Shown here one piece after another: positions 1 through 9,500 of a DNA stretch of 20,065 nucleotides. The stretch comes from Gordonia sp. UBA5067. Lineage in GTDB: Bacteria > Actinomycetota > Actinomycetes > Mycobacteriales > Mycobacteriaceae. The DNA is taken from assembly GCF_002414845.1 (NCBI RefSeq), contig NZ_DIAX01000056.1, positions 44,057 through 64,121 of the forward strand. Direction: 5' to 3'. Position 1 is the first letter of the stretch; each line of letters starts with the position of its first letter. The notes beneath the pieces were generated by a model, which was given only the letters and a program-made list of their open reading frames with translations, searched no databases and had not been told where the DNA came from. The translations under genes and the position numbers were made by a program.

Positions 1-1791
1 CGTGTACTGCTGCTCCTGCGCCGGTGGCGTGTGCTGCTGGGCGCCGAGCGGGTTTCGCAGGCCCTGATTCATCGGCCCGGCCCCCTCCGGCGACGGCGAC
101 GTGCGCGACTGCTGCGCCGGAACCGGTGCCGGCTTGTCGGCCCCGTCCGCACCATGCGCCTCGGTCGCATCCGGCGAACTCGGCGTCGTCGAGGTGGACT
201 TCACCGTCGAATCGGCCAGCACGGTGCGTTGGTCGGCCGAAGCGGGCCCGGTCGAAACGTCCGGCCGCGCCGCGTCACGCTGCGCAGCGGTCCAGACCGA
301 CGTTCCCTCAGCTGCTTTCAGGCTGGCGGTAAACGCGGCGCGACTCACGGGCGCCGTCGCCGCCGGGCCCGCCTGTGTCGCCAGGAGATTCGGCGTCCCC
401 CAGCCGGGAGGGCCGCTGCTATCAGCCCAGAACGGCGGCAGACTCCAGTCCTTGGTCTCATCCGGTATGAACCCGAGCGCCTTGATCGCAGCCGGGTACG
501 GCGTGCCGAGCAACGTATTTCCCCAGTACAGCGCACCGTTGACCGGAACCAGAAGAATACTCACGACGCTCCTGCCTATCGCCGAGGCCGACTGCCGGAG
601 AACACTGCCGTTCCCGCCCCCGAGCACCTGGGCGATCCCACCGATCAAGTTGCCGAACGTCAAAGCGTCGGGGAGGTAGCCGCCCGCGTTGGAGGTGAGA
701 TAGGGCAGCTTGGGCAATGCGTTGTAGACCAGGTCGACGACCGGCTGAAGATCATTGAGGTTCGCATGGGGCAGGATGGTGTTGATGTTCAGCACCTTGT
801 TGACCTGGCCGTAGAGGTCGGGGATGTTTGCCGCGTCGGCGGCCGACATCCCGAGACCCGTCGCGACGTCGCGAATGACCCGGGAGATGGAGGAATCCTG
901 GGGCTTGGTGCACACCAGGCCACCGCCGTTCGTGGCCTGTACACAGTTGCCCTGGCCGCCAGCCCAGTTGACGGGGTCGTCCCAGTACCAGGAACCATCG
1001 GTGCTGCGGCCCCACGCTCCGAACTGCGGGTAGTCGCCGTGTTTCACGAAGTAGCCGACCAGCCCGTCCAGTGCACCGAGCGGATCGTGAATCGGATCGG
1101 GAAGGCCGCAAATCGGGTCCCCCTGACTGCAGACGGAGACGACGTCGTTCGATAGCACTCCGAACCCACCGCGCGATCCCGACATCGTCAGTCCGGGGAC
1201 GACTCCCAGGAAGCTCCGCTCGATTCCGCGCGCGCTCTCCGGGCCCTCCTGGCGGGGGTCGGAGTAGAGGACCCCGGTCACCCCTACCGCGCTCGGGGCG
1301 CCCGCCTTGCCCTGGCCGATATCACCCAATACGTCGCCCGCCACCCGGGCGCCCTGCGAATAGCCGACCACCTGAACATGGCCCGTTTTGTCGGCGGCGT
1401 CATCCGCGTTGATCGCACACTTGGACTGATAGTCCGATATCGCCTTACTCGTGGCGGCCTTGCCGAGCGCGACGTCCTTGTTGTACCCGACCGATCCGGC
1501 CGGCCACAGCGTGGTCGGGTAGCCGACGACGATGACGTCCTTACCCTGGCCCTTGGCAGTCTCGATGACGCCCTTCATCGAGCCCTCGCCGGTCGGGTCG
1601 TTCGTCCCCGGGACGATGACGACCGCGCCATTGCCCGAGCACTCCGCGTGCGCCCCACCCGGTGGCGTCAGCAGTGCGGCGCACAGCGCGACGCCCCCGA
1701 CGATCCCGGCGAGCGCGACGATGCGCGGCCACCCCCGCTTCTTGACCGGACCTGCTGGTGACGCGATCGGCGTCTCAGTTGCCATCGCCAT
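1..1791 (-). CDS. Secreted cutinase/PE-PPE-family serine hydrolase, 3' end cut off by the window edge
   Basis: The frame is open from ATG at 1791 to the window edge (597 codons, no stop), so the C-terminus is missing. An N-terminal signal/anchor lies at about residues 21-41, followed by a likely cleavage site AHA-E near residue 49. The mature part has the alpha/beta-hydrolase elbow GYSQGA (Ser145), the cutinase-type Cys-loop CSQGDPIC (Asp225 between Cys221 and Cys228) and His251 in KHGDYPQF, which together make a plausible Ser-Asp-His triad. From about residue 470 the chain becomes rich in Ala, Pro, Ser, Thr and Gln and is probably disordered. A purine-rich RBS (AGAGGG) sits 8-10 nt before the ATG; a second in-frame ATG is at 1785. 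Family members hydrolyse esters or lipids at the cell envelope or outside the cell. The substrate cannot be read here. The gene is divergent from metY. Confidence 0.85.
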   Translation of the reverse strand, partial: MAMATETPIASPAGPVKKRGWPRIVALAGIVGGVALCAALLTPPGGAHAECSGNGAVVIVPGTNDPTGEGSMKGVIETAKGQGKDVIVVGYPTTLWPAGSVGYNKDVALGKAATSKAISDYQSKCAINADDAADKTGHVQVVGYSQGARVAGDVLGDIGQGKAGAPSAVGVTGVLYSDPRQEGPESARGIERSFLGVVPGLTMSGSRGGFGVLSNDVVSVCSQGDPICGLPDPIHDPLGALDGLVGYFVKHGDYPQFGAWGRSTDGSWYWDDPVNWAGGQGNCVQATNGGGLVCTKPQDSSISRVIRDVATGLGMSAADAANIPDLYGQVNKVLNINTILPHANLNDLQPVVDLVYNALPKLPYLTSNAGGYLPDALTFGNLIGGIAQVLGGGNGSVLRQSASAIGRSVVSILLVPVNGALYWGNTLLGTPYPAAIKALGFIPDETKDWSLPPFWADSSGPPGWGTPNLLATQAGPAATAPVSRAAFTASLKAAEGTSVWTAAQRDAARPDVSTGPASADQRTVLADSTVKSTSTTPSSPDATEAHGADGADKPAPVPAQQSRTSPSPEGAGPMNQGLRNPLGAQQHTPPAQEQQYT

Positions 1792-1967
1792 AGGACTGCC
1801 CTCTCTCCCCTGGCCCCCCAGGGCCCAGACCACGGTGAGTTTAGCTGAAATGTGATCGGGTCGGCACTACCTGCCTACTCGCCGGTTAGTTCACCACGAC
1901 GCCTGTTTCAACCACCCTGATTTCAGACCCCTCCAGCACCGAATCCGCCGTGTTATATCCTTGGAGA
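1792..1967. other. Divergent intergenic region between the hydrolase gene and the metY riboswitch
   Basis: No gene is seen here. It should hold the promoters of the hydrolase gene (leftward) and of the metY leader (rightward). The best -10-like string for metY is TATATC at 1954-1959, with no convincing -35. At 1871-1881, CTGCCTACTCG matches 11 of 11 bases of the palindromic element found at 11066-11077 (minus-strand reading), and GGTAGTGCC (minus strand) lies beside it. This may be a fourth, weaker copy of that element. Confidence 0.4.
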
Positions 1968-2080
1968 CAGGTCCAGAGCATCAGCGCAAAGCCCCGGCTC
2001 GCTGATCGGCAACCCTCCAACCGCGGTGGGGTGCTCCGGGTGATGACCTGGTCGTGCGGAAGAGTCCGTACGGCAAGCGC
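1968..2080 (+). promoter_or_regulatory. SAM-IV riboswitch aptamer upstream of metY
   Basis: The conserved core of actinobacterial SAM-IV aptamers is visible: GCCCCGGCT, then CGGCAACCCTCC, then GCGGTGGGGTGCTCC and GGGTGATGACC. P1 forms between CAGGTC (1968-1973) and GACCTG (2045-2050), six perfect pairs. P2 forms between ATCAGCG (1980-1986) and CGCTGAT (2000-2006). The CCGC of the P3 loop (2021-2024) can pair with GCGG at 2056-2059, the 3' pseudoknot expected of the family. The aptamer binds S-adenosylmethionine and should lower expression of metY-metX when SAM is plentiful. Family assignment is from recognised consensus, not a covariance-model score. Confidence 0.9.
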
Positions 2081-2099
2081 GGGTCCGACGGTCGGACCC
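2081..2099 (+). promoter_or_regulatory. Hairpin in the likely expression platform of the SAM riboswitch
   Basis: GGGTCCG (2081-2087) and CGGACCC (2093-2099) form a 7-bp GC-rich stem with a 5-nt loop. No U-tract follows, so a classic intrinsic terminator is not obvious. GGTCGG at 2090-2095 could instead pair with CCGACC at 2114-2119, just before the metY RBS (GGAAGGTG, 2124-2131). A switch acting on translation start is therefore possible. The mechanism is inferred. Confidence 0.5.
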
Positions 2100-2141
2100 A
2101 AGGGCGGGGCAACCCGACCGACCGGAAGGTGAATCAGAACC

Positions 2142-3461
2142 ATGTCGCAAACTCCCGACGATCCAACTGCTTCCTGGAGCTTCGAGACCAAACAGGTCCA
2201 TGCCGGCCAGGGGTCCGACTCGGCGACCAATGCGCGAGCACTGCCGATCTACCAGACCACGGCGTACACCTTCAACGACACCACCCACGCGGCGAACCTC
2301 TTCGGACTGGCCGAGCCGGGCAACATCTACACGCGGATCATGAACCCGACCCAGGACGTTGTCGAGCAGCGCCTCGCGGCACTCGAAGGCGGCGTGGCGG
2401 CACTACTGGTCGCGTCCGGCCAGGCAGCGGAAACCTATGCGATCCAGAACATCGTCGAGGCAGGCGGACACGTCGTATCGAGCCCCCGCCTCTACGGCGG
2501 CACCTACAACCTCCTGCACTACACCCTGCCGAAATTCGGGATCGAGACCTCCTTCGTCGAGAACCCCGACGATCCCGAGTCATGGCAGGCCGCTGTGCGC
2601 CCCAACACTCGTGCCTTCTTCGGCGAGACGATCTCCAACCCGAAGATCGAAGTCCTCGACCTGCCGGCCGTGTCCGAGGTCGCCCATCGCAACGGTGTGC
2701 CGCTGATTGTCGACAACACCGTGGCCACTCCTTACCTGCTCAATCCGCTCAAGCACGGCGCCGACATCGTCGTGCACTCCACCACCAAGTGGATCGGCGG
2801 CCACGGCACCTCGATCGGCGGCGTCATCATCGACGGCGGCACCTTCGACTGGCGCACCCAGCGCGACGGGGAGGACCTCTTCCCCGGTTTCACGCAGCCC
2901 GACCCGAGCTACAACGGCGTCGTGTTCGCCGACCTCGGGGCACCGGCCTACGCCCTCAAGGCGCGCGTGCAACTGCTGCGCGACACCGGCGCGGCGATCT
3001 CGCCGTTCAACGCATTCCTCACCGCGCAGGGCATCGAGACGCTGAGCCTGCGGGTGGAGCGCCACGTCGAGAACACCAAGAAGGTCGCTGACTTCCTCGC
3101 CGCGCACCCCCAGGTGGAGAAGATCTACTACGCCGGTATCGAATCTTCGCCGTACTACGAACTCGCCCAACGGCTACTCCCCAAGGGCGCCGGCTCGGTC
3201 ATCAGCTTCGAGCTGGCCGGCGGGGTCGAAGCCGGCAAGAAGTTCGTCGATGCCCTCCAGCTGCACAGCCACGTCGCCAACATCGGCGATGTGCGTTCGC
3301 TGGTGATCCATCCCGCTTCGACGACGCACAGCCAGCTGTCCGGCGAAGAACAGCTCAGTGCCGGCGTCACGCCCGGTCTCGTCCGCCTGTCGGTGGGCAT
3401 CGAGGGAAGTGACGACATCCTGGCCGATCTCGAGCAGGGTTTCGCGGCGGCAAAGGGCTAG
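2142..3461 (+). CDS. metY: O-acetylhomoserine sulfhydrylase (MetY), PLP-dependent
   Basis: This 439-aa enzyme makes L-homocysteine from O-acetyl-L-homoserine and sulfide in direct-sulfhydrylation methionine synthesis; it is cytosolic. It has the full Cys/Met-metabolism PLP fold: YTRIMNPT (63-70), which contributes phosphate-binding Tyr and Arg; the [14 protein letters not shown] stretch (161-174); [10 protein letters not shown] with Asp191, the partner of the pyridine nitrogen; and [16 protein letters not shown] with Lys216, the expected Schiff-base lysine. Length fits MetY (about 430 aa) better than the shorter MetB and MetZ. The ATG has an RBS (GGAAGGTG) 10 nt upstream and lies below a SAM-IV riboswitch. 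metX follows after 26 nt, so the two form an operon supplying successive steps. Mycobacterial annotation often calls this gene metC. Confidence 0.96.
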   Translation: MSQTPDDPTASWSFETKQVHAGQGSDSATNARALPIYQTTAYTFNDTTHAANLFGLAEPGNIYTRIMNPTQDVVEQRLAALEGGVAALLVASGQAAETYAIQNIVEAGGHVVSSPRLYGGTYNLLHYTLPKFGIETSFVENPDDPESWQAAVRPNTRAFFGETISNPKIEVLDLPAVSEVAHRNGVPLIVDNTVATPYLLNPLKHGADIVVHSTTKWIGGHGTSIGGVIIDGGTFDWRTQRDGEDLFPGFTQPDPSYNGVVFADLGAPAYALKARVQLLRDTGAAISPFNAFLTAQGIETLSLRVERHVENTKKVADFLAAHPQVEKIYYAGIESSPYYELAQRLLPKGAGSVISFELAGGVEAGKKFVDALQLHSHVANIGDVRSLVIHPASTTHSQLSGEEQLSAGVTPGLVRLSVGIEGSDDILADLEQGFAAAKG

Positions 3462-3487
3462 GAGAACCGACGATCAGCGAGGCCGAA

Positions 3488-4657
3488 GTGACCATCGTGC
3501 ACAGCCGCCGGCACGGCGCGGACACCACGTCCGCACCGTCGTCGGCGGCTGAGCCGGTATGGGCGCAGACGCCGGACGGCTCGCTGCACCAGGTTTCCCT
3601 CGGGGCCGTCCAACTCGACAGCGGCGAGACGATTCCCGACGTCACCATGGCTTTCTCCCGCTGGGGAAAGCCCAGTGCCGCCCGCGACAACGTCGTGCTG
3701 GTCCTGCACGCATTGACCGCCGACACCTACATCACCGGCCCCGCCGACGCCGATCACGCCGCCCCCGGTTGGTGGGACGGACTCGTCGGGCCGGGTGCCG
3801 CGCTCGACACCGACGAGTGGTGCGTCATCGCGGCCAATGTCCTTGGCGGCTGCAACGGCTCGACCGGGCCGTCGTCGATCGCCGCCGACGGCCGCCCTTG
3901 GGGGTCGCGCTTCCCGCAGATCACCGTGCTCGACCAGGTGCGCGCCGAGGCTGCGCTGCTCGACGAACTCGGCGTCACATCGGTGGCCGCAGCGGTCGGC
4001 GGATCGATGGGCGGGGCCCGTGCCCTGGAGTGGGCGATCGCGTACCCCGAGCGCATCCGTGCCGCGCTGGTCCTCGCCGTCGGCGCTCGTGCCAGCGCCG
4101 ATCAGATCGGCACCCAAACCACCCAGATCGCCGCCATCACCGCCGATCCCGCCTGGCAAGGGGGCGACTACCACGGCACCGGGTCATCCCCGACCACCGG
4201 AATGGGCGTTGCCCGCCGGATCGCGCACCTGACCTACCGCCATGAACTTGAGCTCGACGGCCGCTTTGCCAACTCTCCGCAAGGACAAGAGGATCCACTG
4301 CACCACGGCCGGTTCGCAGTGCAGAGCTACCTCGACCACCAGGCGGATAAGATCATCGCCCGCTTCGACCCCGCGTCCTACGTGGCACTCACCGAAGTGC
4401 TCAACAACCACGATGTCGGCCGGCGCCGCGGCGGCATCCGAGCGGCACTCGCCGACTGCAAGACACCGGTCATCGTCGCGGGAATCGATACCGACCGCCT
4501 GTTTCCCCTGCGGCAGCAGGAGGAACTGGCCACCGGTCTCGGCAACTGCGTCGGCGGGCTGCGGATCGTGGAGTCGGTGTACGGCCACGACGCCTTCCTC
4601 ATCGAGTTCGAGGCCATTGCCGAACTGCTGCGCGAAACGGTGGCGCTGGCCCGTTAA
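3488..4657 (+). CDS. metX: Homoserine O-acetyltransferase (MetX)
   Basis: This 389-aa alpha/beta-hydrolase-fold enzyme acetylates L-homoserine with acetyl-CoA and provides the MetY substrate. The nucleophile elbow [12 protein letters not shown] holds Ser173. Asp336 lies in DTDRLFP and His367 in YGHDAF, giving the usual triad. The family signature [11 protein letters not shown] is at 74-84 and [12 protein letters not shown] at 117-128. The GTG start at 3488 has GAGG 5 nt before it. A stronger RBS, AGGAG, lies at 3460-3464 over the metY stop codon; it is placed for an in-frame ATC at 3473 that would add five residues, so the exact start is open. The gene is coupled to metY and should share its SAM-riboswitch control. 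Its TAA overlaps the stop of the convergent DUF3017 gene. Confidence 0.95.
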   Translation: MTIVHSRRHGADTTSAPSSAAEPVWAQTPDGSLHQVSLGAVQLDSGETIPDVTMAFSRWGKPSAARDNVVLVLHALTADTYITGPADADHAAPGWWDGLVGPGAALDTDEWCVIAANVLGGCNGSTGPSSIAADGRPWGSRFPQITVLDQVRAEAALLDELGVTSVAAAVGGSMGGARALEWAIAYPERIRAALVLAVGARASADQIGTQTTQIAAITADPAWQGGDYHGTGSSPTTGMGVARRIAHLTYRHELELDGRFANSPQGQEDPLHHGRFAVQSYLDHQADKIIARFDPASYVALTEVLNNHDVGRRRGGIRAALADCKTPVIVAGIDTDRLFPLRQQEELATGLGNCVGGLRIVESVYGHDAFLIEFEAIAELLRETVALAR

Positions 4658-4670
4658 CGCGTGCCCAGCG
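4644..4670. terminator. Short inverted repeat over the convergent metX / DUF3017 stops
   Basis: CGCTGG (4644-4649) and CCAGCG (4665-4670) are perfectly complementary and flank the palindrome CGTTAACG (4652-4659), whose TTAA carries the stop codon of each gene. It could serve as a bidirectional terminator. The stem is short, so this is tentative. Confidence 0.35.
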
Positions 4671-5049
4671 GGTCGATCGTCAACGCCATCCACAGGACGA
4701 TCGAAGCAAGCGCCGCCAGCGTGGCCACGTCGAAGACCCGGCCGCGCACCTGGAGCAAACCGGCCCGACTCGTCGGCAGAAGCGCCCGCAACACCGCCGC
4801 GAATCCCAGTGCGCCACTGAACACGAATGCGCCGCGCCGCCACCGGTCCACCAGGACGAGGATCCCGGCGAGGAGGGCAATCGCCAGCACCAAGAAGTAC
4901 GGGATCTGCATGACATACCAGCGACGCACCCGTGCCCGGCGCAATCGTCTGGCACGCTCGGCGTTGGTGGGCGACGGGGCCACCGGCACCACGACATCGA
5001 CGTGCCGCGTCACGTTGTTGCCGGGTCCTCCGCCGTCGGATGCGACCAC
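4654..5049 (-). CDS. DUF3017 family small membrane protein
   Basis: A 131-aa protein with a hydrophilic N-terminus, an Arg-rich stretch (about 32-43) and three predicted transmembrane helices (about 49-68, 73-91 and 107-125). This layout, and its place directly downstream of folD, match the actinobacterial DUF3017 family; function is unknown. The GTG start at 5049 is preferred because GGGGAG lies 6 nt upstream and it begins 1 nt past the folD stop. A longer TTG-initiated frame to 5094 would overlap folD by over 40 nt and lacks comparable support. The tight spacing suggests co-transcription and translational coupling with folD. Its TAA shares bases with the metX TAA. Confidence 0.8.
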   Translation of the reverse strand: MVASDGGGPGNNVTRHVDVVVPVAPSPTNAERARRLRRARVRRWYVMQIPYFLVLAIALLAGILVLVDRWRRGAFVFSGALGFAAVLRALLPTSRAGLLQVRGRVFDVATLAALASIVLWMALTIDPLGTR

Positions 5050-5050
5050 G

Positions 5051-5926
5051 TCAGACTCCCCGGGCCGCCAACTGCGCTTCGGCGCGCTCCACAATGTTGA
5101 CGAGCAGAAATGCGCGGGTCAGTGGGCCGACGCCGCCGGGGTTCGGCGAAACCGCCCCCGCTACCTCCCACACGGCGGGATGGACGTCGCCGACGAGCTT
5201 CCCGTCCTGCCCCCGGCTGACCCCGACGTCGACAACCGTCGCCCCCGGTGCCACCATGTCCGGTTTGATCAGGTGCCCCACCCCCGCGGCCGCGACAATG
5301 ATGTCGGCGCGGCGGGTCTCGGCGGCGAGGTCGCGCGTGCCGGTGTGACACAACGTCACCGTTGCGTTCTCGCTGCGGCGGGTCAGCAACAATCCGATGG
5401 GGCGGCCGATGGTGACGCCACGGCCGATCACGGTGACGCGTGCACCGTCGATGGGGATGTCAAAGCGGCGCAGCAGGTGGATCACCCCACGCGGCGTGCA
5501 GGGCAGCGTCGCCGCCTCGCCCAGCACCAGCCGGCCCAGGTTGATCGGATGCAGACCGTCGGCATCCTTGTCCGGGTCGATCCGTTCCAAGGCAGCGTTC
5601 TCGTCGAGGTGGCGCGGCAGCGGCAGTTGCACGATGTAGCCGGTGCACGCCGGGTCGGCGTTGAGGTCGTCGATGGCAGCGTTGAGCTGTTCGGTCGTCG
5701 CATCGACGGGGAGGTCTCGGCGGATCGAGTTGACGCCGATCTTCGCGCAATCGGCGTGCTTGCCCTTCACGTACGACCGGGAACCGGGATCGTCGCCGAC
5801 GAGAACGGTACCCAGGCCGGGGTCGATACCGGCAGCCTTGAGCTTCTCGACCCGCGCTGCGAGGTCGGTGAAAATCTCGTCGCGGGTGATGATGCCGTCG
5901 AGTCGTGTCGCGCTCACAGCGTTCAT
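5051..5926 (-). CDS. folD: Bifunctional methylenetetrahydrofolate dehydrogenase / methenyltetrahydrofolate cyclohydrolase
   Basis: This 291-aa cytosolic enzyme interconverts 5,10-methylene-THF and 10-formyl-THF using NADP, in one-carbon metabolism. The N-terminal catalytic domain has [10 protein letters not shown] with Tyr52 and Lys56, the cyclohydrolase lysine, and [10 protein letters not shown] followed by [11 protein letters not shown]. The Rossmann domain has [11 protein letters not shown]. The C-terminal signature [15 protein letters not shown] is intact. The ATG at 5926 has GGGGGAG about 7 nt upstream; the frame stays open farther upstream, but that part lacks family similarity and overlaps the divergent trmL promoter. 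The gene is followed by the DUF3017 gene with 1 nt between. Confidence 0.96.
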   Translation of the reverse strand: MNAVSATRLDGIITRDEIFTDLAARVEKLKAAGIDPGLGTVLVGDDPGSRSYVKGKHADCAKIGVNSIRRDLPVDATTEQLNAAIDDLNADPACTGYIVQLPLPRHLDENAALERIDPDKDADGLHPINLGRLVLGEAATLPCTPRGVIHLLRRFDIPIDGARVTVIGRGVTIGRPIGLLLTRRSENATVTLCHTGTRDLAAETRRADIIVAAAGVGHLIKPDMVAPGATVVDVGVSRGQDGKLVGDVHPAVWEVAGAVSPNPGGVGPLTRAFLLVNIVERAEAQLAARGV

Positions 5927-6045
5927 TGTTCCACTCCCCCCGACTCGGCCTCGCACAGGCAGGCCGACGCTCCGGGCAATTGTCCGGTTCACGGGCGATG
6001 CCGCGTGGCGCGCGCCCTCGAACGGGTACCGCCATGGCGCCGACT

Positions 6046-6051
6046 TAGACT
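6046..6051 (+). promoter_or_regulatory. Predicted -10 box for a leaderless trmL transcript
   Basis: TAGACT fits TANNNT and is followed by exactly 7 nt before the ATG at 6059. The first transcribed base would be the A of the start codon. No good RBS precedes trmL, which fits leaderless translation. Confidence 0.5.
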
Positions 6052-6058
6052 CGGTGCC

Positions 6059-6523
6059 ATGTTCCGGATCGTCTTCTGCCAGCCGTGCATCCCGCCCAAT
6101 ACGGGGAACGCGATCCGGCTCGCGGCCAACACCGGCAGTGAACTGCATCTGGTCGAGCCGCTGGGGTTCACGATGACCGATGCGCAGGTCAAGCGCGCCG
6201 GCCTCGACTACCACGAGATGGCGCAGGTGAGCGTCCATCCCGACCTCGGCGCCGCCTGGGCGGCGCTGCAGCCCGAACGCGTGTACGCCTTCACCGCTCA
6301 GGCGTCGCGCTTCTACACCGACGTCGCCTACCATCCGGGCGACGTGCTCATGTTCGGCCCCGAACCGACCGGCCTGTCTGATGAGATCCTCGCCGACCCC
6401 CACATCAGCGACCAGCTGCGGATCCCGATGTTGCCGGGCCGGCGCTCCCACAACCTGGCCAATTCGGCGGCACTGGCCGTCTACGAGGCCTGGCGGCAGC
6501 ACGGATTCGACGGGGGCTGCTGA
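6059..6523 (+). CDS. trmL: tRNA (cytidine(34)-2'-O)-methyltransferase, SPOUT superfamily
   Basis: This 154-aa protein has the three SPOUT/TrmL signatures in order: [20 protein letters not shown] (6-25), [13 protein letters not shown] (97-109) and [18 protein letters not shown] (near 120-137), the last forming the trefoil knot that binds SAM. The length is typical of TrmL (YibK), which lacks extra RNA-binding domains and acts as a dimer. It would 2'-O-methylate the wobble base of certain leucine tRNAs. The ATG at 6059 is chosen because the family begins at MFRIVF; the frame is open far upstream but only as non-coding shadow. It is divergent from folD and convergent with dnaE2. Confidence 0.92.
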   Translation: MFRIVFCQPCIPPNTGNAIRLAANTGSELHLVEPLGFTMTDAQVKRAGLDYHEMAQVSVHPDLGAAWAALQPERVYAFTAQASRFYTDVAYHPGDVLMFGPEPTGLSDEILADPHISDQLRIPMLPGRRSHNLANSAALAVYEAWRQHGFDGGC

Positions 6524-6592
6524 GATCCGGGTCCTGGCGGACCGCCGGCGTGATTATCACGTCCATGCCGCACCGGAGCACGGATCTCAGCA
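6518..6592. terminator. Bidirectional terminator-like structure with both genes' stop codons in its arms
   Basis: TGCTGAGATCCG (6518-6529) and CGGATCTCAGCA (6581-6592) form a perfect 12-bp stem. Inside are GGTCC-TGGC-GGACC (6530-6543) and CGTGA-TTA-TCACG (6549-6561). The trmL TGA (6521-6523) lies in the left arm and the dnaE2 TGA (6587-6589, minus strand) in the right arm. Because of the symmetry both genes end in TGC-TGA. The structure can fold in RNA from either strand. Confidence 0.6.
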
Positions 6593-9500
6593 CCAATCCC
6601 GCGATCGGCTGCCGATCCGCAGGTCCAGCTTCTGTAGACGATCGGCTACCACGGTGACTGCACCCTCCGCATTCTGCACTTTGCCGCGGACCACCAATGC
6701 CGTTGCAGTGTGCGCCAACTCGCGATACCTGCGCCACAATCCCACCGAGCACACCACGTTGACCATGCCCGTCTCGTCCTCGAGGTTGATGAACGTGACT
6801 CCCGACGCCGTCGCCGGGCGCTGACGATGAGTCACTGCTCCGGCGACCGTGACGCGCGCGCCATCGTCAACCGACAGCAGCTGGCCGGCCGGCACCACCC
6901 CGATGGCCTGCAGGCGCGGGCGCAGGTACTGCGTCGGGTAGCCCGTCGGCGTGATACCGGTGGCCCACGCGTCGGCGGCCGCCAACTCCACCGCCGACAG
7001 TCCGGGCAGCGTCGGGGCCGGTGAGCCCGGACGCAGCGGCAACTGGTCCTGACGATGCCTTCCCGCTTCCCCCGCCGCCCACAACGCCTGGCGCCGACTC
7101 AACCCGAACGAGTCCAGTGCACCCGCAGTCGCCAGCGCCTCCCACTGCGCCCGGGTCAGATCTACCCGGGCGGCCGCATCGTCGAGGTCGGCGAACCGGC
7201 CCACCGCAGTCCGCTCGCCGACGATTTGCTGCGCGACCTCTTCGCCAATGCCGCGCACTCCCGAAAGCCCAAGGCGCAATTCGGTTCCCGTCTGTTCCAG
7301 AGTGGGGTGGGCCAATGATGCGTTGAGATCGGGCCGATGGACGGCCACCCCGTGCCGTCGCGCATCGGCCACCAACGACTGCGGCGAATAGAACCCCATC
7401 GGCTGCGCCCGCAGCAGCGCCGCACAGAAGGCGGCCGGATGATGCAGTTTGAACCATGCCGAGTAGAAGACCAGCGACGCGAAGCTCTGCGAATGACTTT
7501 CGGGGAAGCCGAAGTTGGCGAAGGCGGCCATCTTCTCGTAGATCCGCTGCGCGACCTCCCCGGTGATGCCGTGCAGTCGCGCCATTCCGTCGAAGAAGCG
7601 CTGACGCAGCGCGGCCATCTTCTCCGGCGACCGTTTTGAGCCCATCGCCCGGCGCAATTGATCAGCTTCAGCCGCGGTGAACCCGGCGACGTCGACGGCC
7701 ATCTGCATGAGTTGTTCCTGGAACAGCGGAATGCCCAGCGTGCGCTCCAGGGAGCGCTCCAGCGCCGGATGGTCGTAGGCAACCTTTTCGCGCCCGTTAC
7801 GGCGCCGGATGTACGGGTGCACCGACCCGCCCTGAATCGGCCCGGGACGGATCAGCGCGACTTCGACGACCAGATCGAAGAAGGTGCGCGGCTTCAAGCG
7901 CGGCAGCGTCGCCATTTGGGCGCGCGACTCGACCTGGAACACCCCGACCGAGTCGGCACGGCACAGCATGTCGTAAACAGCGGCCTCGGTCATGTCGATG
8001 CGGGCCAGGTCGACGTCGACGCCCTTGTGCTCGGCGACGAGGTCGATAGCGTAGTGCAGCGCCGAGAGCATGCCCAGCCCGAGCAGATCGAACTTCACCA
8101 GCCCGATGGCGGCGCAGTCATCTTTGTCCCACTGCAGCACGCTGCGGCCCGCCATCCGTGCCCATTCGGTGGGGCAGACGTCGGCGATCGGCCGGTCACA
8201 GATCACCATGCCGCCGGAGTGGATACCCAGATGCCTGGGCAGACCGGCGATCTGGGCGGCCAGATCGGCCACGTCGGCGGGCGCCTCCTCAGGTGTGCGG
8301 CTCCACGCGTCCTGCTGGCCGGTCGCATAGCCGAGGGCGCGCGCGGTATCGCGCACGGCGGACCGCCGGCGATAGGTGATGACGTTGGCGACCTGCGCGC
8401 TGTAGTCGCGGCCGTACTTGCCGTAGACGTACTGGATCGCCTCCTCGCGACGATCGGATTCGATGTCGACATCGATGTCGGGCGGGCCATCGCGCTCCGG
8501 GGACAGGAAGCGTTCGAAGAGCAGCTGGTTGGCCACCGGGTCGACCGAGGTGATGCCCAACGCGAAGCACACCGCAGAGTTCGCGGCGCTCCCCCGGCCC
8601 TGGCACAGAATGTCGCTGCGCCGACAGAAGTCGACGATGTCGTGGACCACGAGGAAGTACCCGGGAAAGTCCAGCTGCTCGATGATCACCAGCTCGTGCT
8701 CGATCTGCCGATACGCCTTCTCGTGTTGATCATGGCCGCCATACCGGCGGGCCGCACCGGTCATGGTCAACTCGCGCAGCCAGCTGATCTCGGTATGCCC
8801 GGACGGAGTGTCGAACGGCGGAAGCCGAGGAGCGATGAGCCCCAACTCGAAGGCACAGTCGGCGGCCAGGGTCACCGCGTTGTCGATCGCATCGGGATGC
8901 GCCTGCAGCAGGCGCGCCATCTCGTCGCCGCTGCGCAGGTGCGCTCCCCCGACGCCGGGCATCCAGCCGTCGATCGTCTCGATATCGGTGCGGGACCGGA
9001 TCGCGGCCATTGCCAGCGCAAGCCGGCGGCGATCCGGCCCGGCGAAATGCGCTCCGGTCGTCGCGACGACGGGTAGCCCGCATTCGACGGCCAGCCCCGC
9101 CAGAATCGCGTTGCGCTCGTCATCGTCGGGGTGGGCGGCAGAAGTGAGTTCGACGGCGACGTTGGTGTGGCCGAAGCGCTCGACCAACTCCGCGATCGAT
9201 CGACGAGCGGCACCGGGTCCACCGCGGTCGAGCGCCCGGCGAAGGGCACCCTTGCGGCATCCGGTGAGCACGAGCCATTCGCCCGCCGCCTCCGACAACT
9301 CGTCGAGGTCGTAGCGCAGCAGTCCCTTCTCTCCGCCGCGCATGTGGGCGGCCGCCATTGCCCGTGACAGGCGTCGATAGCCTTCCGGACCGCGGGCGAG
9401 CACCAGCAGGTGCTCGCCGGGCGGATCCGGGACGCCGGTGCGTCTTGGGCTGAGCGACTGCGACGACGGATCGGTTGTATCGATACCGTCGCGGGCCAGC

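Noticed and set aside
31..1155. Plus-strand open frame of 374 codons
   Set aside because: It is antisense to the secreted hydrolase, whose signal peptide, nucleophile elbow and Cys-loop are clear. The translation is Arg-rich, as expected of a high-GC shadow.
4661..6523. Long plus-strand open frame of 620 codons ending at the trmL stop
   Set aside because: Only the last 155 codons (from 6059) show family motifs. The rest is antisense to folD and the DUF3017 gene, both of which have clear support on the minus strand.
6518..6596. Cloverleaf-like fold ending in ...CAGC-ACCA, resembling a tRNA with a CCA end next to a tRNA methyltransferase gene
   Set aside because: There is no T-loop TTCGA-like sequence, no D-loop GG pattern and the outer stem is 12 bp. 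The arms contain the stop codons of trmL and dnaE2, so a terminator explains it better.
7658..9076. Plus-strand open frame of 472 codons
   Set aside because: It lies entirely antisense to dnaE2 and has no recognisable motif.
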